Position numbers and translations under genes: made by a program | Assembly (NCBI RefSeq): GCF_003977615.1 | Contig: NZ_RYZR01000003.1 | Location: 372,001 to 436,000 of the forward strand | DNA from: Dyella dinghuensis | GTDB taxonomy: Bacteria; Pseudomonadota; Gammaproteobacteria; Xanthomonadales; Rhodanobacteraceae | Direction of reading: 5' to 3' | DNA length: 64,000 nt | Shown here: positions 9,013 to 17,595 of the stretch, in pieces | Numbering within the stretch: position 1 is the stretch's first letter | Layout: each line of letters starts with the position of its first letter | Notes under the pieces: generated by a model | Told to the model about the DNA's origin: nothing | Databases searched by the model: none | Seen by the model: the letters and a program-made list of their open reading frames with translations, nothing else

Positions 9013-9033
9013 ACAACTATTGTAGATTGACAA
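8999..9033. promoter_or_regulatory. two MarR-type operators over the MFS start
   Basis: ATAGTTGT (8999-9006) and ACAACTAT (9013-9020) form a perfect 8-base inverted repeat with a six-base gap that contains the start codon of the exporter. A second, weaker repeat follows: TTGT (9020-9023), six bases, ACAA (9030-9033), with ACAACTAT repeated at 9030-9037. TAGTTG/CAACTA half-sites are common for MarR proteins, and the marR gene is in the same operon. Confidence 0.72.
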
Positions 9034-9333
9034 CTATTTCCGGTCAACGGGCTGGCCGCGACTCGCGAATGACATGCTTGACCTTGCCGACGCCGATGCG
9101 CGTAAGCTGCACGCGTGCTCCCTTCGCCGTTTGAATGGTTCTGGCGACGAGGCATGACTCGGCTAGGAATTGTCTGAAGGCCATTCGTGGCCGGGGGCAC
9201 TAGAGTTCCGTCGCGCGCAGGCCATTACCGGTTTTGTCGCCTGCGGAGTCGGCGGTGGTTGTGCGCGCTTTTCGTCCCTCGCCGCCGGCGATGGGGTAGT
9301 ACCCACCGTTCGAACCCTTTCGGAGTAGCGTCA
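9013..9333. other. intergenic region between divergent MFS and glsB genes
   Basis: Besides the MarR operators at its left end, this 321-base gap must hold the promoters of the MFS-marR operon (leftward) and glsB (rightward). I see no protein-coding frame with a convincing start and no clear -35/-10 pair. Confidence 0.5.
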
Positions 9334-9588
9334 ATGGGATCTCATGACATCATTGCTTGGCTGATTATCGGTGCCATCGCCGGCTGGCTTGCCGGCAAGC
9401 TTGTAAAAGGCAGTGGCTTCGGATTGCTGGTCGATATCATCGTCGGCATCGTCGGCGCTTTTATCGGTGGCTGGCTGGCAGGCGTGCTGGGCATCAGTCT
9501 GGGTGCAGGCTGGATCGCATCAATCATCACCGCCACGATCGGCGCGATCATCCTTATTTTTATCGTGCGCTTGTTCAAGCGAGCCTGA
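9334..9588 (+). CDS. GlsB/YeaQ/YmgE family small membrane protein (84 aa)
   Basis: Three hydrophobic, glycine-rich helices (IIAWLIIGAIAGWLAGKLVKG, LLVDIIVGIVGAFIGGWLAGVLG, WIASIITATIGAIILIFIVRLFKR) match the transglycosylase-associated protein family (PF04226) in length and sequence. Despite the family name no enzymatic activity is established; relatives are often stress induced. ATG 9334 has GGAG nine bases upstream. The 3' end overlaps a convergent small ORF. Confidence 0.9.
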   Translation: MGSHDIIAWLIIGAIAGWLAGKLVKGSGFGLLVDIIVGIVGAFIGGWLAGVLGISLGAGWIASIITATIGAIILIFIVRLFKRA

Positions 9589-9870
9589 GCAACGCGCCGC
9601 TCGCCAGATGTAATGCACGTTGCCGTCCGCATTGGCGGGCGGCAACGTTTCGCCCAGTTCGCCCCACGTTTTGACGGCTTCGGCCAGACTGCTGCACCAA
9701 CCCGTGCGCCGCTCGCACACGCATTCCAACTGGTGCCTGTCATCCATGTTTCCGAAGGTTGGCCACTCATGGCGGGCGCTTCCGTGCGCCGTGTAATGGC
9801 GTGGCTCTTTTCTACACGCCGCGCACGCAGCGAAGAGTCCCGGTGCGTGTGTCACCTGTCGTTGGAACAT
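9520..9870 (-). CDS. hypothetical cysteine-containing protein (116 aa)
   Basis: The start FQRQVTHAPGLFAACAACRKEPRHY with CxxC, then HQLECVCERRTGWCSSLAEAVKTWG, looks like a small zinc-binding protein; I recall similar short proteins from Xanthomonadales, but no function. ATG 9870 has CGGAGG upstream. The last ~23 codons overlap the end of glsB on the other strand and read as charged low-complexity sequence, so the true homologous part may end near 9590. Reality of the gene is likely but not certain. Confidence 0.55.
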   Translation of the reverse strand: MFQRQVTHAPGLFAACAACRKEPRHYTAHGSARHEWPTFGNMDDRHQLECVCERRTGWCSSLAEAVKTWGELGETLPPANADGNVHYIWRAARCSGSLEQAHDKNKDDRADRGGDD

Positions 9871-9965
9871 AGGCGAATCAGCGCCTCCGGCCGATCACAA
9901 CGCGGTGCACAAGCGACGTTGCGCTAACCGTTGGCATGTATCTGTGCGGATCACCTGCGATCGCA

Positions 9966-11378
9966 TTAAGCATTGAACAGCGCCCCTTCCACCGAATGGC
10001 TGTAGACGGTGTTGCGGCCCGCAAGCTTGGCGGCATAAAGCGCCTGGTCGGCGACGTACAAGAGCGCTTCGGCGTCGGCGAGCAGTCCCCATGACGCGGA
10101 GAATGGATCGAGCGTCGCCACGCCGATACTGAGTGTGACCCGTCCGTACTCGCTTTCCGGATGCGGCATATTCATGTCAGCGGTTGCTTCAAGCACCGAC
10201 TCGGCGATCTTCACCGCACCGACCACATCGGTACCCGGCAGGATGGCGACGAACTCCTCGCCACCGTAACGCCCCACGAAATCGCCATGCCGATGCAGCA
10301 CGCTCTTCAGCTGCGCCGCGACCGTGCGCAGGCACTCGTCGCCAACCAGGTGACCGTAGCGGTCGTTGTAGCGCTTGAAGAAATCCACATCGACCATCAG
10401 CAGCGATAGCGGATGCCGGTCGCGTACGGCGCGCCCGACTTCTTCGACCAGCATGCTATCGACATGACGACGATTCGCCAGGCCCGTCAGATAGTCGTGC
10501 ATGGCGTAGTGCTCGAGTTGCCGATTGGTCTCGGCCAGCGCCTGTTCCGCACGTTTGCGTTCGGTGATATCCATCAGTGCCGTCGTAATACCGGTCACCT
10601 GCCCCATCAGGTTGAGCAACGGCTTGACCGACACCTGATACACCTTGCTGCGATAGATGATCTCGTGCGCCGGCACATCCACACCAGCATCCATGCATTT
10701 GAGATCTTTTCGGATGAAATCCGCCGCACCGGGCTGGAGTTCTTCCATTTTTCGCCCGACCAAGGCTTCGGATGACAGACCGTAGATCGATGCGTACGCG
10801 GTGTTGGCCGCAAGGTAACGTCCATCGCGCCCGACCAGGCATAGCGCAGCCGGCGCTGTGTCGTAGATCGCTTTCATTCGATACACGCTTTCGCTCTCCA
10901 TCGGATCGAAATGCGCCACGGCGTGTGCGATGCCGTAGTAACCCTGCAGCGCGCCGTTGTCGTCGTGCATGGGCACGGCGCACGATTCGATCGCCACCGT
11001 GGTGCCGTCCGGCCGCAGGTGGTGCGAGATCGCGCCGGAATACGGCAAGCCCGCCTTCGCGTGAAGCAGACGGGAAACGCGTGCTGCTTCCTCCGGCGTC
11101 ATGAAGTCGACGACGTGCTTGCCCAGAACGTCATCGCGTTCGCGGCCAAGCAAAGCCAGCAGACTCTGCGCGACGTCGGTGTAGCGATACTGTTTGTCGA
11201 CCTGCCAGCGCCATTCGGGATGAGTGCGAATCAGTTGCTGCAGCCGGTCGAGTCCCTCTTTGGTCTGTACGGGAAACATCGGACGTCTCGTGATGTGCGA
11301 TAACTTCGTAACGCTGTCACTGCGGCTTTGCTTCAGTGCAATGCGCTCGCGTAATGCTTGCGTCGCTGCATGGGCCAT
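9966..11378 (-). CDS. PAS-PAS-GGDEF diguanylate cyclase (470 aa)
   Basis: Two PAS domains (WRWQVDKQYRYTDVAQSLLALLG...; AIYDTAPAALCLVGRDGRYLAANTAYASIYG... ending in MDITERKRAEQAL) precede a GGDEF domain with an intact GGEEF signature and DYLTGLANRRH at its start. RHGD five residues before GGEEF is an RxxD inhibitory I-site, so product feedback is expected. It makes c-di-GMP from two GTP in the cytoplasm; no membrane span is present. ATG 11378 has AAGGAGG at ideal spacing and is preferred to the 11474 frame start. The PAS ligand is unknown. Confidence 0.93.
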   Translation of the reverse strand: MAHAATQALRERIALKQSRSDSVTKLSHITRRPMFPVQTKEGLDRLQQLIRTHPEWRWQVDKQYRYTDVAQSLLALLGRERDDVLGKHVVDFMTPEEAARVSRLLHAKAGLPYSGAISHHLRPDGTTVAIESCAVPMHDDNGALQGYYGIAHAVAHFDPMESESVYRMKAIYDTAPAALCLVGRDGRYLAANTAYASIYGLSSEALVGRKMEELQPGAADFIRKDLKCMDAGVDVPAHEIIYRSKVYQVSVKPLLNLMGQVTGITTALMDITERKRAEQALAETNRQLEHYAMHDYLTGLANRRHVDSMLVEEVGRAVRDRHPLSLLMVDVDFFKRYNDRYGHLVGDECLRTVAAQLKSVLHRHGDFVGRYGGEEFVAILPGTDVVGAVKIAESVLEATADMNMPHPESEYGRVTLSIGVATLDPFSASWGLLADAEALLYVADQALYAAKLAGRNTVYSHSVEGALFNA

Positions 11379-11463
11379 GGATTTACAACCTCCTTGCCGT
11401 ACTACGCCGCCGATCACACCCACGGCTCGACCATAACGAAGGTCTTCGGCACATCGGATGAGC

Positions 11464-11514
11464 GACATGACCAAGACCGCCCGGGCTGCGCGCCGAGGCG
11501 GTCTTGGTCATGTC
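11464..11514. repeat. perfect 18-bp inverted repeat, 15-base loop
   Basis: GACATGACCAAGACCGCC (11464-11481) is the exact reverse complement of 11497-11514. The loop contains CGG and CCG, which could extend the stem. There is no T-tract on either side, so it is not a typical intrinsic terminator. It lies 86 bases upstream of the diguanylate cyclase start, in its probable leader. Confidence 0.75.
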
Positions 11515-11826
11515 TTCCATGCTGCTTATGCAAAGCAATGCGCGTACATCGCTTGGTCACTTCCATGTGCATAGACACACCGCGTCCTGGCACTTCACGC
11601 CCGATCCCTTTCTACAACTGAATCCCAACAGGCATGTCACACAGGGGGGCTGCATGCCTGCTGCCGACGTAGACTCGCCGACACACACCCTTCCATAGGC
11701 GTACGGGAAGACCCGGATGAACATCTTTTGGGAACGGACGAATCGCCCGAAACACCGCCGATAAACACCGCTTCATGGGTAAGCAGAATGCGACCCGGCG
11801 AGGGGCGTCTGTATCGGACGATTCCT

Positions 11827-11868
11827 AAAAATTCGGTGCCGCATCATCCTGGCATGCACCAGGCACCG
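11827..11868 (-). terminator. probable terminator of the NarL-type regulator gene
   Basis: On the minus strand CGGTGCC pairs with GGCACCG, with an inner CCTGG/CCAGG stem in the loop, followed by AATTTTTA. It lies about 60 bases after the stop codon of the leftward gene at 11931. Confidence 0.5.
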
Positions 11869-11930
11869 GCTTTGCAGGGGAAACCGATGATGAAGCGAGG
11901 TGTCGCGCCACGCGGTAACCCGCACAGTCG

Positions 11931-12650
11931 CTACAACAATCCGTACGCCCGCGCGTATTCGAATAGCTGGGTATTGCTGGTGATGCCAAGCTTGCGCATC
12001 GCATCGTTCTTCTGCTGGCTGACCGTCTTGACGCTGCGGTGAACGTGTTCGGCAATCTGCGTAACGGTAAGCCCCTGCGCATACAGCCGCACCACTTCGG
12101 CCTCACGCTGAGACAGGATCGCCGGATCGTTGCTCGCCGCCGGCTGGGACGCGTCGGCCTGCGTGCGTGAGATCACGCGGTCGCCGACGTCCTCGCGCAT
12201 GCTCTCGCAGATGTACATGCGCCCATTCATTACCGCGCCGATCGCCAGCAGCAGCTCTTTCATCATCGCGACCTTGCCGACCATGCCATTGACGCCCGCG
12301 GCCAGCATGCCGCGAACCAATGCGGGGTTATGCACCATGGTGAGCACGATGATCGGCAACGCCGGGTGATCGCGACGCAACCTGCGCAGCAGCAAGAGGC
12401 CGTCGCCGGCATCGTCTTCGTAGGGCATCGAAAAATCGGTGATCAGCAAATCGCAGGGCGTGGATGCAAGCAGGGCTACCAATTCGGCACCACTGCTCGC
12501 CTCACCCACCACTTCCATATTGCCGCGGCCCTTCAGCAAGGCCTGAACGCCGAGCATCACGACGGGATGATCATCGGCGATGACGATCCGGGTGGTCGGA
12601 TTGCTGTGTGATATGGCCAAGGTCGCTACAGACTCCAGAACCGGCGGCAC
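11931..12650 (-). CDS. NarL/FixJ-type response regulator, RcsB-like (239 aa)
   Basis: A receiver domain (RIVIADDHPVVMLGVQALL, phosphate-accepting aspartate in LLITDFSMP, LTMV and K in GKVAMM) is followed by a LuxR-type HTH: LSQREAEVVRLYAQGLTVTQIAEHVHRSVKTVSQQK. The DFSMPYEDDAGDG loop is RcsB-like. The start is GTG 12650 with GGGGG about eight bases upstream; a shorter start is possible because the receiver begins ~20 residues in. It is divergent from the hybrid kinase at 12816, whose Hpt domain is the likely phosphodonor. Targets are unknown. Confidence 0.88.
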   Translation of the reverse strand: MPPVLESVATLAISHSNPTTRIVIADDHPVVMLGVQALLKGRGNMEVVGEASSGAELVALLASTPCDLLITDFSMPYEDDAGDGLLLLRRLRRDHPALPIIVLTMVHNPALVRGMLAAGVNGMVGKVAMMKELLLAIGAVMNGRMYICESMREDVGDRVISRTQADASQPAASNDPAILSQREAEVVRLYAQGLTVTQIAEHVHRSVKTVSQQKNDAMRKLGITSNTQLFEYARAYGLL

Positions 12651-12815
12651 GCATCGCGCCCCCTGTTTGGCCAGAGTCTACCCAAACGCGCTGCATTCCA
12701 GTGATTTCGCGCATCGATTGATCTTGCGCGTCAAACAGGCATGATGAACGGCGTGGCCGCCCAATTGCCGAGGCGGTCTTTCCACGCATCCGGCTGACTT
12801 GATCGAACCATTGTC

Positions 12816-15686
12816 GTGCACCTAGCCATCATCATTCGTGCCGCAGAAACGGGCTGGTTCGATGCTGGCCCGCTGTCCGTTTCCGTCACCGTGGCGGTGC
12901 TTGCCGGTTTGCTGAGCCTTACCGCGCTGCTGGCGTTGCTGATTCTTCGCATGGCCTTTCTGCAACGCCAAAAACTGGCGCAGGCCGAGCAGGCCTTGCA
13001 CCAGCAGGCAACCGCGATGCAGGCGATGCTGGACGCGATTCCGTTTCCCATCCTGATCAAGGACACCACCTCGACCTATCGCGCGCTCAACACCGCGTGC
13101 GATCGCAGGCTGGGCATTGCGACGGCGCAGGCCATCGGACAGACAAGCTTGGGGCTGGATACGCATCGCTGGCTTCCGCTGGCTGACGGCACGCCGGTCA
13201 TGCAACGCCTGCATCAGCTGGGGTTGGACGCCTTGCGCGACGACAAGGTACAACGCTGCGAACTCGACTACCTCAGTGCCGATGGCCAACAGCGCACCGG
13301 GCTATTCCTCGAATCACCCACCCACGCAGCGAACGGCGCCCTCACCGGCACGGCCGGCGTCTTGCTCGACATCACCGAATATCGCCAGATAGAACTCCAG
13401 GCCCGCGCCACCGAGCAAAGTCTGCGCGATATCACGCGGCGCATTCCGGTGGTGGTTTTTGCGGTACGCCGCGGCAACGACCGTTTGCAGCGATTGGCCT
13501 TCATCGCCGGCAACCTGCACGCGCTGTTTGGCCTGGAAACATCGGACCTGGTTGAAACGGGCGACGTACTGCGCGATTGGCCGTTCCATGATCGCGTGCA
13601 TGCCGAAGATGCCCCCGCATTGCGGCGGCAGCTGCAGCACGCCAGGCGGCATATGCGCACCTCGACGCTGGATTTCCGCGCGTATGGCGCCGATGGGTTG
13701 CGCTGGATCCATCTCGTGATGGGCGCGCGCCGTCTGCCCGACCACGGCGTAGAGTGGATCGGCTATTTCATCGACACCACCAGCATCAATGCGCACAACG
13801 AAGCACTGGTGGCTGCGCGCGACGCAGCCGAACGCGCCTCCAAGGCCAAGGCGGATTTTCTTGCCACCATGAGCCACGAAATCCGCACGCCGATGAACGG
13901 CGTGATCGGCATGCTCGAATTGCTGGGCCGCACGCCGCTCGATTCAGAGCAGCACGAACTGGTGCACGCGGTCGAAGATTCGGCCGGTGTGCTGATGCAG
14001 GTGCTGAACGATGTGTTGGATTTTTCCAAACTCGAAGCGGGCAATCTTCGTCTGGACGATGCGCCGTTCGATCTGCGCACGCTGGTCGACAACGTGGTCG
14101 GCATGATGACCGGCTCGATGCACAAGAAAGGGTTGCAGATCGACGTCGGCGCCGACGCGGCACTGGCCGGAAAGCTGCTGGGCGACAGTGTGCGCATACG
14201 GCAGATCCTGCTCAATCTGCTGAACAACGCCAGCAAGTTCACGGAGCGTGGCGGCGTGGCGGTGAGTCTGCGTGTCGTCGGTGACGACGGTCATTTCCAG
14301 CGCCTACGCTTGAGCGTCACGGATACCGGCATCGGCATCGCCGCCGACAAACAAGCCAATCTCTTTACGCCGTTCTCGCAAGCCGAGTCGTGGACCACGC
14401 GCCGCTACGGCGGCACTGGCCTTGGCCTCGCGATCTGCCGCCATCTGGTGCAATTGATGGACGGCAGCATCGAACTGAGCAGCCGCCTGGGCGAAGGCAC
14501 CAAGGTGGTGATCGAGTTGCGCCTGCCGATCGCCCAGCGCGATATCGAACAGGCCACCGAATTCGCCGGCCGGCACGCGATCGTGCGACTGAAAGCCATC
14601 GATACCGCCAACGCACTGGCCGCGCATTTGACCGCACTGGGTTTCACTGTCGAACAGATACCGCCGGAGCAACCGATGCGGCGCGGCATTGCGGCCAACG
14701 TGCTGTTCATTGATCCTGATGATTCGCAAAGCGCGGGGCTTATCGCGGCACAAGCGATTCTGGTCGACACGCAAGCGGGCAGCCCAAGCGGTCACCTCGA
14801 CGACGAACGCATCTGGCTCAATGCCAATCCGCTGAAATGGCAAGCCGTCGTGCGGGTTTGTCTGCAAGCGCTCAGGCCGCTCAGCGCCGCAACGCACGAC
14901 AGATTGCCTGCGACGGCAATCGATGCTGTTGCGAATATCGCCGCTCCCGCACCCAAAACCGGACGCATTCTCGTCGCAGAAGACCACCCCATCAGCCAAT
15001 CGTTGATACGCCGCCAACTCGACCTGCTGGGCTGGTCCTGCGATGTCGTCGCGGATGGCCGCGCCGCATACGACGCGCTCTGCGCTGGCGAGTACGCGAT
15101 GCTCATGACCGATTGCCACATGCCGCTGATGAACGGTTACGAGTTGGCGAAGGCGTGGCGCCTGCATGAATCAGAAGGTCGCCGCCACACTCGCCTGCCA
15201 ATCATCGCGATGACGGCCAACGCCCTCGACGGCGAGATCGAACGCTGCCGCGAAGCAGGCATGGACGATCATCTGAGCAAGCCCGTGCAACTGCGCCAGC
15301 TCGAGGAAAAGATCCTGTCGTGGATGCCCCGTGCCACAACAGACCCGGCAACGGCACCGAACCACGACGACGTCTTCGCCGAACCCGGCATGCAGGAAAT
15401 GCGCGCCGAGATGCTGCGGATGCTGGTCCAGACCGGCGATACGGACCTGCGCAAACTCGAACAAGCCGTGGCCGATGGCGACAGCCGTCAAGCGACGCAG
15501 GCGCTGCATCGCTTGCTGGGCGCGCTGCAACTGTTCACCGCTGACCGGGTGATCGCCGATGGACGCGCCTGGCTGGAACGTTTGAGCAGTGACGATGCCG
15601 CTCAAGCGCTTCGCGAGATGCCCGCCTATCTCAAAAACCTGCGAAACGTCCTGGTCAGGTTGGCGCAAGAAACCACCGCTTCGTGA
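12816..15686 (+). CDS. hybrid sensor histidine kinase: TM-PAS-PAS-HisKA-HATPase-REC-Hpt (956 aa)
   Basis: One N-terminal membrane span (about residues 24-46) leads to two PAS regions, the HisKA box FLATMSHEIRTPMNGVIGML (H354), the HATPase N/G boxes (LLNLLNNASKFTERG, DTGIGI, GGTGLGLAI), a receiver with D766 in MTDCHMPLMNG, and a C-terminal Hpt-like helix bundle with H898 in ALHRLLGALQLF. The usual lysine in the Hpt HxxKG motif is leucine here. The layout is that of RcsC/BarA/EvgS phosphorelay kinases. GTG 12816 is the start; the response regulator at 12650 is divergent 165 bases away and is the obvious partner. The sensed signal is unknown. Confidence 0.92.
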   Translation: MHLAIIIRAAETGWFDAGPLSVSVTVAVLAGLLSLTALLALLILRMAFLQRQKLAQAEQALHQQATAMQAMLDAIPFPILIKDTTSTYRALNTACDRRLGIATAQAIGQTSLGLDTHRWLPLADGTPVMQRLHQLGLDALRDDKVQRCELDYLSADGQQRTGLFLESPTHAANGALTGTAGVLLDITEYRQIELQARATEQSLRDITRRIPVVVFAVRRGNDRLQRLAFIAGNLHALFGLETSDLVETGDVLRDWPFHDRVHAEDAPALRRQLQHARRHMRTSTLDFRAYGADGLRWIHLVMGARRLPDHGVEWIGYFIDTTSINAHNEALVAARDAAERASKAKADFLATMSHEIRTPMNGVIGMLELLGRTPLDSEQHELVHAVEDSAGVLMQVLNDVLDFSKLEAGNLRLDDAPFDLRTLVDNVVGMMTGSMHKKGLQIDVGADAALAGKLLGDSVRIRQILLNLLNNASKFTERGGVAVSLRVVGDDGHFQRLRLSVTDTGIGIAADKQANLFTPFSQAESWTTRRYGGTGLGLAICRHLVQLMDGSIELSSRLGEGTKVVIELRLPIAQRDIEQATEFAGRHAIVRLKAIDTANALAAHLTALGFTVEQIPPEQPMRRGIAANVLFIDPDDSQSAGLIAAQAILVDTQAGSPSGHLDDERIWLNANPLKWQAVVRVCLQALRPLSAATHDRLPATAIDAVANIAAPAPKTGRILVAEDHPISQSLIRRQLDLLGWSCDVVADGRAAYDALCAGEYAMLMTDCHMPLMNGYELAKAWRLHESEGRRHTRLPIIAMTANALDGEIERCREAGMDDHLSKPVQLRQLEEKILSWMPRATTDPATAPNHDDVFAEPGMQEMRAEMLRMLVQTGDTDLRKLEQAVADGDSRQATQALHRLLGALQLFTADRVIADGRAWLERLSSDDAAQALREMPAYLKNLRNVLVRLAQETTAS

Positions 15687-15876
15687 ATCAACGCCGCGGC
15701 CCTCTTTCAGCCGCATTGGTATTTGTGCTGCAACTGCATCAAAATTAGCCCCAATCCATTCGATCCACACTGGCTGACCCCCGGACCAAGGTCACCTGTC
15801 GACGATCGATCCGTGACGTAGGGGGCGTCTCGCTAGTGCGGTTTCCGCACCGCACGGGATTTCAGGGGGAAACACC

Positions 15877-17529
15877 ATGCATCCCACCCGGAACAAGCTG
15901 CTATGGCAGCGGCTTGCCCTCATGCTTTTCATCTTGTCGATCATGCCGATGGTTTCGGCTGCGGACTGGACCTATCGCGTTCGCCTGCACGACAACATCT
16001 GGGATCTGTCCAGCCGCTATCTGAAGCCCGACGTGCCGTGGCAGAAGCTGCAGGACTACAACAAGGTCGCCGATCCGTATCACCTCCCGCCCGGCATGAC
16101 ACTGCATGTGCCGATCGAATGGTTGCGCGTGCAACCAGCCAACGCGCAAGTGATTGCGGTGATCGGCAACGCGCACGTACAACTGCCCGGCCAGACGCAA
16201 TCCGTTCCCGTAACGACGGGCATGACGCTGGCCTACGGCGCGCACTTGAACACCGACGCCAACGCCAGCCTATCCCTGCAATTCGCCGACGGCTCGCGCG
16301 TGCTGATGCAGGACAACAGCGAGCTCGATCTCGATCAGATGAGAGCATACGGACGCACCGGCATGGTGGATACAAGGCTGCGCCTGCAACACGGCCGTGT
16401 GTCCAGCGCGGTGACACCAATGACCGGCGCCGCCGCGCATTTCAGCGTGGAAACACCCGGCACGGTCTCAAGCGTGCGCGGCACGCATTTCCGCGTGGCG
16501 GCGGATGCCGATACGTCGCAAACGGAAGTAATCACCGGACGCGTCGAAGTCGCGGGTGATCACGCGGGCGTACTCGTGCAGAAAGGACTCGGCGTCGCCG
16601 TTGCCAACGGTTCGCGCCCGACACAGGCACAACCGCTACTCGCCGCGCCCGACCTGCACTGCCCCGCGCAACCGATCAATCAACTGCCCTATGCCTTTGC
16701 GTGGGCGCCGCTCGCTGGCGCGACAAACTATCGCGTGCAGATGGCCGTCAACGATCGCTTCGAAGCCTTGCTGCTCGATCACATCACCAGCTCGCCGCAA
16801 GCGGCGTTGCCCGATGTACCGGATAGCGATTACGCCGTGCGTGTGCGTGGTATCGACGCCAGTAAACTCGAAGGCGAGGACAGCATCTGCGTGCTGCACA
16901 TCAGCGGCCATCCGCAACCGCCGCTGGTGATGGAACCGCTGCCTGGCAGCAAGGTGCGCGATACGCGTCCACGTTTCCGCTGGACCGAAAACCTGCAGGC
17001 CATTTCGTATGTGTGGCAGCTCGCCAGCGATACGCAATTCACCCAGTTGCTGGATTCGGAAACGAAAGTCACCGGCGACAACGTGCGCGCCTCGCAAGCG
17101 TTACCATACGGCCGCTATTACTGGCGCATTGCCAGTCGCGACAGCAACGGAAAACAAGGGCCTTTCAGCGATCCCATGCCCTTCGATCTGGTGCCGCAAC
17201 CGCCTGCGCCGGAGGTTGGCAAATCGACGTCATCACATCATCAGGTGAGCCTGGGCTGGCAGACAGGCACACCCGGTCAGCGTTATCACATCCAGTTGGA
17301 TCGCGATTCCCACTTTACGCATCCGCAAGTGGATCAGACGCTGGATCAACCTGTCCTGCAAATCCAAAAGCCCGGTTCCGGCACGTGGTTCGTGCGCGTG
17401 CAGACCATCGATACGGACGGCTATGCAGGCCCCTGGGGCGAAGTGCAGAAGATCCACATCGCCTGCATCTCCTGCCGCATCGCCGCCGTCGCAGGCGGTG
17501 GCGCCGTGGTGTTGTGGATCTTGCTATAA
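15877..17529 (+). CDS. LysM-like/FecR domain secreted protein (550 aa)
   Basis: ATG 15877 follows CAGGGGGAAACACC. A signal peptide (LALMLFILSIMPMVSA) is followed by a LysM-like stretch (YRVRLHDNIWDLSSRYL...LPPGMTLHVP), a FecR domain (IAVIGNAHVQLPG..., LQFADGSRVLMQDNSELDLD, VETPGTVSSVRGTHFRVAA), and about 300 residues of fibronectin-like beta repeats (FAWAPLAGATNYRVQMA, FRWTENLQAISYVWQLA, LGWQTGTPGQRYHIQLD) before a terminal hydrophobic helix. Such proteins are periplasmic or cell-wall-bound sensors. It is followed after 66 bases by the CHASE2 gene, an association seen in other Proteobacteria, so both probably serve one sensory pathway. Confidence 0.85.
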   Translation: MHPTRNKLLWQRLALMLFILSIMPMVSAADWTYRVRLHDNIWDLSSRYLKPDVPWQKLQDYNKVADPYHLPPGMTLHVPIEWLRVQPANAQVIAVIGNAHVQLPGQTQSVPVTTGMTLAYGAHLNTDANASLSLQFADGSRVLMQDNSELDLDQMRAYGRTGMVDTRLRLQHGRVSSAVTPMTGAAAHFSVETPGTVSSVRGTHFRVAADADTSQTEVITGRVEVAGDHAGVLVQKGLGVAVANGSRPTQAQPLLAAPDLHCPAQPINQLPYAFAWAPLAGATNYRVQMAVNDRFEALLLDHITSSPQAALPDVPDSDYAVRVRGIDASKLEGEDSICVLHISGHPQPPLVMEPLPGSKVRDTRPRFRWTENLQAISYVWQLASDTQFTQLLDSETKVTGDNVRASQALPYGRYYWRIASRDSNGKQGPFSDPMPFDLVPQPPAPEVGKSTSSHHQVSLGWQTGTPGQRYHIQLDRDSHFTHPQVDQTLDQPVLQIQKPGSGTWFVRVQTIDTDGYAGPWGEVQKIHIACISCRIAAVAGGGAVVLWILL

Positions 17530-17595
17530 GGATGGCATGAGGGTTACCGACAACCATTCCTGCTGCCCCCATCCATCGCGGATCGCGAGGCGCTG

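Larger units (their letters stand above)
11379..11930. other. 552-base intergenic region with long hairpin and a terminator-like structure
   Basis: This gap between two leftward genes contains an 18-base perfect inverted repeat (11464-11514) and a terminator-like hairpin (11827-11868). Short frames on both strands have no binding site and no recognisable product. The promoter of the diguanylate cyclase gene should lie here. A small RNA cannot be excluded. Confidence 0.5.

Noticed and set aside
14304-15167. 287-codon minus-strand frame within the hybrid kinase gene
   Set aside because: Shadow frame opposite well-defined HATPase and receiver domains.
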